A stretch of DNA of 64,000 nucleotides, from the NCBI GenBank assembly GCA_963811685.1, contig CAWESK010000019.1, positions 1 through 64,000 on the forward strand, in the 5' to 3' direction. Below the pieces are notes generated by a model. It was not told the origin of the DNA and searched no databases. It was given only the letters and a program-made list of their open reading frames with translations. Position 1 is the first letter of the stretch. Every line of letters starts with the position of its first letter. This DNA is from CAIWHR01 sp963811685 (GTDB lineage Bacteria; Pseudomonadota; Gammaproteobacteria; Burkholderiales; Casimicrobiaceae). Shown in pieces: positions 58,179 to 64,000 of the stretch. Made by a program: the position numbers and the translations under genes.

Positions 58179-59404
58179 CACAAAGCGCCCATCCGAATCC
58201 GCGCGCCCGTCGCCGACGTGGCGACAATCGCCGCGATACCCGCCTGCTTCAGACGCGCGTCGAGGTCGGCAATGGCGGCCGGATCGTTCCGCGCGAGGTC
58301 GAGCGTCCAATGGCCATCGGCATACGACGCGCTCTTCACGCTGCCCGCGGGCAGTGCGCGAAGAGCGGGTGCCGCGCGAGCGAGGAGGGGAAGCGCGTCG
58401 TCGGGCGCCGGCATCCCGTGCGCATGACGAAGCTCCGAATAGCGCCTGGCGATGGCGGACTGTGCCGCAGCAGGCGTCGACGCCGCGTCGGGTGCGACGC
58501 CGGCAGCGGCGGCGAGCGTGCTCCATTCGCGCGCCTGGCGCCAGCCTTCGATCCGCAGCGCGCTCCATTCACCAAGGGTTGCGACGACGTGCACCGCCAA
58601 TGCGGCCGCGGCGAGCGCGAGCGCCGGCACGAAGAGACGCGCGCGTCCCCCTTTCGGCGGCGGGCCGGTCAGCGCGAAATCCCCCTGCAGCAGATCGATG
58701 GCGCCGGCGAAGGCCGCGGCGGGGGCACTCGACCAGCGCCACGCAGCGCCGCGCACGAACGCGACGCCGGTATTCTTTTGCCAACGCAGGACATCGGCGT
58801 CCGCGGCGTCGCACTCGACGCGTACCTCGGACGGCGGCTTGGCGTTGCGCCGAGCATGCGCGAGGGCGAGCGAGATTTCCGGCGGCAATGCGTCCGCTTC
58901 GGACGTCGCGGAAACGGGAAACGCGCTGCCATCCGAGCGGCGGACGAAGCCCTCGCGGCTGCCGGCGGCCGCGCACCAGCGCCACCCGGCATCGGGAGCG
59001 GCGAGATCGGGCTCGGCGATCACGCGCGCGAACGGGCCTCCCGGCGCGCGTCGGTCGCGCAAGGCCGCGACGAGAGATCGGCCGGCGATCACCACGCGCA
59101 CCCGCCCACCGGTTTGCTGCGCCGATACCGCGAGATGGTGCGCCTCCGGCGGTCCTGCGAGCTGGTCGTCCACCGCAAAGGCCGCCGCGGCCGCGACGCG
59201 CGCAGGCGCGAGCGGCGGCAGCACGACGCTTGCAATCCGCACTTGCGATGCTGCGAGCACCGCCTCGACACGCTCCGCCGCGGGCCACGATTCGGGCCCA
59301 GCCCGGCCGGTGCGCACGCAGGCGCCGGCATCGTCGAACAACGCCCAGGATTGCGCCTGCCCACGCGCGGGCGGCGCGTCGACGAGAACACGCAGCGTCG
59401 TCAT
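58178..59404 (-). CDS. gspL: Type II secretion system protein GspL
   Basis: About 408 residues, intact. A cytoplasmic actin-like domain (AAAAAFAVDDQLAGPPEAHH), a membrane helix (RLFVPALALAAAALAVHVV) near residue 255 and a periplasmic C-terminal domain. Recruits the GspE ATPase. ATG at 59404 is preferred over TTG at 59410. Confidence 0.88.
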   Translation of the reverse strand: MTTLRVLVDAPPARGQAQSWALFDDAGACVRTGRAGPESWPAAERVEAVLAASQVRIASVVLPPLAPARVAAAAAFAVDDQLAGPPEAHHLAVSAQQTGGRVRVVIAGRSLVAALRDRRAPGGPFARVIAEPDLAAPDAGWRWCAAAGSREGFVRRSDGSAFPVSATSEADALPPEISLALAHARRNAKPPSEVRVECDAADADVLRWQKNTGVAFVRGAAWRWSSAPAAAFAGAIDLLQGDFALTGPPPKGGRARLFVPALALAAAALAVHVVATLGEWSALRIEGWRQAREWSTLAAAAGVAPDAASTPAAAQSAIARRYSELRHAHGMPAPDDALPLLARAAPALRALPAGSVKSASYADGHWTLDLARNDPAAIADLDARLKQAGIAAIVATSATGARIRMGAL

Positions 59405-59480
59405 CGGCAAGTGGCGAAGAGGAACATGCGCGACAGTTTACGCGACGCCTCGCTGGCCTGGCGCCCGCGGCGATGCGTCG

Positions 59481-60407
59481 CTATTCGACGACCTGCCAGA
59501 CGACGTCCGGCCATTCGTTGCCTTTGCGCCGCAACAGCGCGCGGGCACGGGCGAGCGTCGCGCCTTGCTGCGCCTCGATCGTCACGTAGAAGAAATCGCT
59601 TTTCACGCTGAGCGTCTCGTCGCCCGCTACGGTTGCCGGAGACGACAGCTGCGCGCGGAACTCGGCAAGGTTGTTGAACGGGCTTTGCGTCCGCGCGGCG
59701 ATGAGCTTCGCCAGGCCCGCGCCGTCCAGCTTGTCGACGACGGCGCTCAGCACCTCGGGCGGCGCCGTGTTGACGTTGAGCGGCGTGCCCGCCGGAAGCG
59801 CGGACAGGAACGGCGCCACTGCGCTTAGCGTGGAAGGCGTGACGCCCTTGACCTCGGCAAGCTCGGCGACGCGCAGCACCGGAGCGTTGGCGGCAAGCCC
59901 GGGCGCTCGCCGCGCCGCGTAGAAAGCATCTTCGGCGCCGCCGTCGCGCAAAATCGCGTCGCGATCGATCCAGTCGGCGATGGCATCGACGGCGCCGGTC
60001 GGACCGCCGCGTTGCGCGAAGAGCCGCGCGATGCGCGCGCGCTCGATATCCGCGCGGGCGCCGGATTCGCCCAGCGCGTTGACGTTCAACCGCGCCTGCG
60101 CGTCGACGATGACGCCACGCACCTGGCCGTTGTCCAGCGGAATCGCCGGCAGGGCCATCGCCCACGGCTCGCGCAGGTGGTCGATCGTCGAGTGCTGCGC
60201 GTCGTCGTACAGAATCTGCCGGCCCCACTGCACGCCGGCGAGCGCCAGCGCCTGCGCCTGCACCTGATCGCGGCGATGCTCGACCGTCCGGCTCCACCGC
60301 TGCTGGTCGGCGAAGACCGTTGCGGCCACCGCGGCGGCAAGCGCCGCCAGCAGCATCGCGAGCACGATGGCGGCGCCGCGCGAGCGCTGACGGAAGGGGC
60401 GTCTCAT
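59481..60407 (-). CDS. gspK: Type II secretion system minor pseudopilin GspK
   Basis: 308 residues. RGAAIVLAMLLAALAAAVAA is the hydrophobic N-terminal helix. LNVNALGESG, VDAIADWIDRD and PLNVNTAPPEVLSAVVDKLD, a Ca-site and helix-hairpin-helix-like region, are typical for GspK. It caps the pseudopilus tip with GspI and GspJ. ATG at 60407 overlaps the gspJ stop. Confidence 0.9.
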   Translation of the reverse strand: MRRPFRQRSRGAAIVLAMLLAALAAAVAATVFADQQRWSRTVEHRRDQVQAQALALAGVQWGRQILYDDAQHSTIDHLREPWAMALPAIPLDNGQVRGVIVDAQARLNVNALGESGARADIERARIARLFAQRGGPTGAVDAIADWIDRDAILRDGGAEDAFYAARRAPGLAANAPVLRVAELAEVKGVTPSTLSAVAPFLSALPAGTPLNVNTAPPEVLSAVVDKLDGAGLAKLIAARTQSPFNNLAEFRAQLSSPATVAGDETLSVKSDFFYVTIEAQQGATLARARALLRRKGNEWPDVVWQVVE

Positions 60408-60997
60408 CGCAGCGTGATCCAGCGCTCGACCGCGGTCCCGTCGTCCAGCGTCAACTGGATGCGGGCGGCGCGCGGCAACGGCGACTCGCCAAGGAGCGGC
60501 CAGCGATCGTGCCAGCCGCCACTCCTGTCGAGGTAGGCGATATCGAAGCGCGTGATGCCGCCGGCGAGCGCGTAGGCGGCCGGCGCCACGCCTGCGGGCT
60601 CGTCGAGGTGCGGCCAGTACAGCACTTCCACCGCGCCGTTTTGCAAGCGGTAGCCGATACGCTGGCCCGCGGTGCCGGGCTCGAGCGAGAATTCCGGGCC
60701 GGCGCGCGCGACGCGAAGCACCGCGTTGCCCGCGTCGTCCTTTTGCGCGAGCCACGCAGGCTCGGTCGCCGCGCCCGCGCGCACGTCGCGTGGCTGGGCA
60801 AGCCGCATATCGGACTCGAGCCGCGCGAAGAGCGCATCGAGCGTGCGCCAGCGCTCGGATTCCACCGACAGGCGCGCCTCGCTGTCGGTCAGCGACGAAA
60901 CGGCGCGATAGCCGAGCACCGCGATGAGCCCGAGGATCGCGAGCGCGATCAGGATCTCGATCAGCGTGAAACCGGCGCGGCGAGAACGAGCGATCAT
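60404..60997 (-). CDS. gspJ: Type II secretion system minor pseudopilin GspJ
   Basis: 197 residues, intact. The prepilin motif RRAGFTLIEILIALAILG is cleaved between G and F by GspO. ATG at 60997 overlaps the gspI stop by 4 bases. Part of the pseudopilus tip complex. Confidence 0.9.
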   Translation of the reverse strand: MIARSRRAGFTLIEILIALAILGLIAVLGYRAVSSLTDSEARLSVESERWRTLDALFARLESDMRLAQPRDVRAGAATEPAWLAQKDDAGNAVLRVARAGPEFSLEPGTAGQRIGYRLQNGAVEVLYWPHLDEPAGVAPAAYALAGGITRFDIAYLDRSGGWHDRWPLLGESPLPRAARIQLTLDDGTAVERWITLR

Positions 60998-61410
60998 CGC
61001 TGCGGCGGCTGTCCCACGTAGCCGGCAATCCGTGCCAGCGCGTAGTCGGGCACGTCGGGATCCGACACCACGATCTCGATCTTGCGAAACGACGGGTTCG
61101 GCGTGCCGGAAACATTTTCGCGCCACGCGAACCGCGTGCCGGCCTGGAGGGCCTCGCCCGCGCGCGTGCCCAGCGGCGGCCAGGGGGTGGCCACCTGCGC
61201 GGCGGCGAGCCGGTTCTGCGCGACCCAGAGGGCGAGCGTGCGTTGCTTGAGCAGCGTCGCGCCGTCCGCTGCCTGCGCCACCGCGCGCATCCCCGCCGCC
61301 AGCGCGACCGCGAGAATCGCCAGCGCGACGAGGATCTCGACTAGCGTGAATCCGCGGGTATCGCGATTTGCACGCGATTCAGCGGGTCGGCGTCGATCTG
61401 GAGCGACCAT
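60994..61410 (-). CDS. gspI: Type II secretion system minor pseudopilin GspI
   Basis: 138 residues, intact. Prepilin motif DTRGFTLVEILVALAILAVA; the start MVAPDRRRP at 61410 lies within the gspH coding region, overlapping it by 70 bases. A short leader of about 20 residues precedes the cleavage site. Confidence 0.88.
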   Translation of the reverse strand: MVAPDRRRPAESRANRDTRGFTLVEILVALAILAVALAAGMRAVAQAADGATLLKQRTLALWVAQNRLAAAQVATPWPPLGTRAGEALQAGTRFAWRENVSGTPNPSFRKIEIVVSDPDVPDYALARIAGYVGQPPQR

Positions 61411-61868
61411 GCGGTGGAGGCGATCTGCAGCGTGAACGGTTCGTTGCGCCCGCTTGCGCGGAACGGGAGGATGGCATCCGGCGCGACCGGTGCACCGGCA
61501 TACGCAACGGCCGTGACCGTGACGCCGGCGGGCAGCGTGCGCGCCGCGAGGACGTCGTCCCCCGTGAGCGCGCTCCAGCGGTCTTCGGCGTCGCGCCGCC
61601 AGAAACGATATCCGCCGCCGTCCGCCGAGACGCCGAGGATTTCGGCGCGCCATTGCGCGGTCGCCGCCGCGTGCTCCAGAGCGCCCGCGAGCCGCTTCGC
61701 CTCGCGCTCGGTCGTCCGCCGCTCGTCACCGCCGACACCCAGCACGACCATTGCCGCGACGAATCCGATGATGGCGATGACGACCAAGAGCTCGATCAAC
61801 GTGAACCCGCCGCCACGCGGTGAGCGCGCCGCGGGTTGCGATGCCGGCCGGCGGATCAGAGGTCCCAC
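61341..61868 (-). CDS. gspH: Type II secretion system minor pseudopilin GspH
   Basis: 175 residues, intact. Prepilin motif RGGGFTLIELLVVIAIIGF. GTG at 61868 is the likely start, overlapping the gspG stop by 13 bases. Confidence 0.88.
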   Translation of the reverse strand: MGPLIRRPASQPAARSPRGGGFTLIELLVVIAIIGFVAAMVVLGVGGDERRTTEREAKRLAGALEHAAATAQWRAEILGVSADGGGYRFWRRDAEDRWSALTGDDVLAARTLPAGVTVTAVAYAGAPVAPDAILPFRASGRNEPFTLQIASTAWSLQIDADPLNRVQIAIPADSR

Positions 61869-62332
61869 GATCCGACGTCGGCGTCGACACCGGTGCCGCC
61901 GGGCTGGCCGTCGGCGCCGAAGCTGTAGACGTCGATCTCGCCGCGCAGTCCCGGATTCAGATATTGATACGGTTGTCCCCACGGATCCTTCGGCAAACGC
62001 TCGAGATAGCCGTTCGGCTTCCAGTTCGCGGGGACGGGCGCTTCGGTGGGACGGGTCACCAGCGCGGTCAATCCCTGCTCGGTGGTCGGGTACCGCTGGT
62101 TGTCGAGGCGGTAGAGCTTCAACGCCTGCATGATCGTCGCGATGTCGCTTTTCGCGGCGACGACACGCGCCTCATCGGGCCGCTCCAGCACCTTCGGCAC
62201 GACGAGCGCCGCAAGAATCCCGAGGATCACGATGACGACCAGGATTTCGATCAGCGTGAAACCCCGAAGGTGCGACGCACTTCGATCGCAGAGCAAGCGA
62301 GACGGCGCGCGACGTGGGCAGGCTGCGATCAT
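61856..62332 (-). CDS. gspG: Type II secretion system major pseudopilin GspG
   Basis: 158 residues, intact. RGFTLIEILVVIVILGILAA is the prepilin motif; ALKLYRLDNQRYPTTEQGL and LPKDPWGQPYQYLNPG carry the conserved GspG core and Ca-binding loop region. It is the first gene of the gspG-H-I-J-K-L-M-N block. gspC, D, E, F and O are not in this window. Confidence 0.92.
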   Translation of the reverse strand: MIAACPRRAPSRLLCDRSASHLRGFTLIEILVVIVILGILAALVVPKVLERPDEARVVAAKSDIATIMQALKLYRLDNQRYPTTEQGLTALVTRPTEAPVPANWKPNGYLERLPKDPWGQPYQYLNPGLRGEIDVYSFGADGQPGGTGVDADVGSWDL

Positions 62333-62405
62333 CGGGCGATTATAATCCGTCGCTTGCGGCGGTCCCGATTCCGCGCCGCCGACCGCCTTCACTTGCAGCA
62401 GTCCC
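62333..62405. promoter_or_regulatory. Divergent gspG / mltG promoter region
   Basis: 73 bp between divergent genes. TATAAT at 62341-62346 on the plus strand is a good -10 for mltG; the -35 position is weak. Confidence 0.4.
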
Positions 62406-63409
62406 TTGTCACGACCGATCCGTTTCGTTGCCCGCATCGTCGCCTTGTTGTCGCTGGCGGCGATCGGTGTCGTCGCCGCATCGTGGTGGTGGCTCGCGCA
62501 GCCGTTGTCGCTGCCGTCGTCGCCGTTCGTCTTCGACGTGAAGTCCGGGGCGAGCCTCAAGGCGGTGGCCCGCGAGCTGGTCGCGGACAAGGTGCTCGCC
62601 TCCGAATGGCCGCTGGTCGCGCTCGCGCGCGTTCGCGGCGTCGATCGCGCGATCAAGGCCGGCAACTACGAGATCGCCGAAGGCGTGACATTGCCGGGCC
62701 TGCTCGCACCGGCTGACGTCGGGTGACGTTACGCAGGCCGCTCTGACGATCGTCGAAGGCTCGACGTTCGGCGAGCTCAAGGCAGAGCTGGCCGCCGATC
62801 CGGCGGTCGTTGCCGGCACGCACTCCGATGCCGAGCTGATGGTGAAGCTGGGCGCCGCCGGCCTCGACGCCGGAGGGCTGGTTCTTTCCGGATACCTACT
62901 ATTTCGCGGCGGGCTCGACGGACATTGCGATCCTCGCGCGCGCGCACCGGCTGATGCGGGAGCGTCTCGACGCCGCGTGGGCGCGGCGGGCGCCGGACCT
63001 TCCGCTCAAGGATCCGTACGAAGCGCTGATTCTCGCTTCGATCGTGGAAAAGGAAACGGGCCGCCCGGCCGACCGCCCGCTCGTGGCGTCGGTGTTCGTC
63101 AACCGGCTGAAGGCCGGGATGCGGCTGCAGACGGATCCGACGGTGATCTACGGGCTCGGCAATCGCTTCGACGGCAATCTGCGCAAGCGCGATCTCGAAA
63201 CCGACTCGCCGTACAACACCTACCTGCGCGATGGCCTGCCGCCGACGCCGATCGCGCTGCCCGGGCAGGCGTCCCTCGATGCGGTGACGAACCCGCCCAC
63301 CACGCCGTATCTCTATTTCGTCGCGCGCGGCGACGGGTCGAGCGAATTCTCCGCCAATCTCGCCGATCACAATCGGGCCGTGGCAAAATTCCAGAAAGGC
63401 GCGCGCTGA
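62406..63409 (+). CDS. mltG: Endolytic murein transglycosylase MltG (frameshifted, probably sequencing errors)
   Basis: About 335 residues. A membrane helix near the N-terminus (IVALLSLAAIGVVAASWWW), a LysM-like region (IKAGNYEIAEGVTLPGLL), and the catalytic YceG domain (ILASIVEKETGRPADRPLVA with the active-site Glu, and GMRLQTDPTVIYGLG). It cleaves nascent glycan strands at the inner membrane. Indels near 62,715 and 62,885 break the frame. The first codon here is TTG; another start may exist upstream. Followed by tmk, the usual order. Confidence 0.88.
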
Positions 63410-63448
63410 TCCTCGCGCGTTCTTCACTCCCCACGCCTCGCTCCGCAA

Positions 63449-64000
63449 TGTCCGCACGCACCGGCCGTTTCATCACGCTCGAAGGCATCGATGGTGCCGG
63501 CAAGAGCACGCACGTCCAGTGGATCGCCGCGCGCATCGAAGCGGCGGGGCATGCGATCGTCGCGACGCGCGAGCCCGGCGGAACGGCGCTGGGAGAGGGA
63601 CTGCGCTCGCTGATCCTGCGCGAGCCGATGACGCACGACAGCGAGGCGCTGCTCATGTTCGCGGCCCGGCGCGAGCATCTCGACCGCGTGATCCGGCCGG
63701 CGCTTGCCCGCGGCGACTGGGTGCTTTGCGACCGCTTCACCGACGCAACGTACGCGTACCAGGGAGGCGGGCACGGCGTCGACCTCCACCGCATCCGCGA
63801 GCTCGAGCAGTGGATTCACGGCGATTGCCAGCCCGATCTCACGCTGCTCTTCGACGTGCCGACCGGCGTGTCGCGCGCGCGTCTCGACCGCGCGCAGGCC
63901 GAGGGCCGCACGCTGGACAAGTTCGAGCGCGAGGCCAACGCATTTTTCGAGCGGGTGCGCGCCGCCTATTTCGAACGGGCCCGCGACGACCCGCAGCGTT
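63449..64000 (+). CDS. tmk: Thymidylate kinase (runs off the window)
   Basis: 184 codons, open to the window end. FITLEGIDGAGKSTHVQWIA holds the P-loop, ATREPGGTALGEGLRSL the substrate segment, and VLCDRFTDATYAYQGGG the DR(F/Y) motif. Phosphorylates dTMP to dTDP. The ATG at 63449 gives the usual length before the P-loop; 39 bp after mltG. C-terminal ~20 residues lie beyond 64000. Confidence 0.95.

Overview
The first ~2 kb and the rest of this window do not belong to the same kind of genome. Bases 1 to about 2,050 are AT-rich and carry two PAN/Apple-type cysteine motifs of the kind found in eukaryotic secreted proteins, best known from oomycete lectin-like proteins. From about 2,090 onward the sequence is GC-rich and bacterial. 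It looks like a betaproteobacterium, probably of Burkholderiales type: gene order tRNA-Val - thrS - infC - rpmI - rplT, a gspG-H-I-J-K-L-M-N block, hldA/rfaE1, and an EPS locus. The change is abrupt, so a chimeric join or co-assembled contaminant is the simplest reading.

Layout of the bacterial part. (1) 2.0-16.5 kb, minus strand: a polysaccharide operon of SDR, NodB-like deacetylase, flavin monooxygenase-like protein, ATP-grasp ligase, (alpha/alpha)6-type protein, canonical AsnB, GT2, GNAT, divergent AsnB-like protein, GT9 and epimerase. (2) 17.1-23.4 kb, plus strand: a CDP-hexose branch of rfbF, PIG-L deacetylase, rfbG, 3,5-epimerase-like, SAF-domain oxidoreductase and UDP-galactopyranose-mutase-like flavoprotein. 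(3) 23.6-33.0 kb, minus strand: polysaccharide pyruvyl transferase, three GT2s, two CheR-like methyltransferases, a Wzx-type flippase and a SAM methyltransferase. (4) 33.1-44.8 kb: insertion-sequence remnants, a small secreted lectin-like protein, a very large modular secreted protein (sugar-dehydrogenase propeller with an alpha/beta hydrolase inside it, followed by alternating near-identical repeats), hldA, and a two-domain secreted protein of unknown function. (5) 45.0-52.6 kb: two paralogous cassettes, each made of a promoter, a cyclic di-GMP-I (GEMM-I) riboswitch and a secreted FN3/PKD/FG-GAP-like protein, the second with about ten 249-bp PKD repeats. (6) 52.6-64 kb: rplT, rpmI, infC, thrS with a putative attenuator, tRNA-Val, an acyltransferase, gspN to gspG, mltG and the start of tmk.

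How it fits together (inference): regions 1-3 would make, modify (amidation or amino-acid ligation, deacetylation, pyruvylation, methylation) and export a surface polysaccharide. The riboswitch-controlled PKD proteins and the propeller/lectin protein would be secreted matrix or adhesion proteins, with the two PKD genes answering to cyclic di-GMP, the biofilm signal. A type II secretion block lies nearby.

Quality warning: many genes, including essential thrS and mltG, are split by single-base frameshifts, most densely at 2-16 kb and 21.5-22.7 kb. This is best explained by uncorrected indels, so broken frames here should not be read as pseudogenes without checking. The strongest candidates for something not yet described are the duplicated riboswitch-PKD cassettes and the propeller protein with a nested hydrolase.
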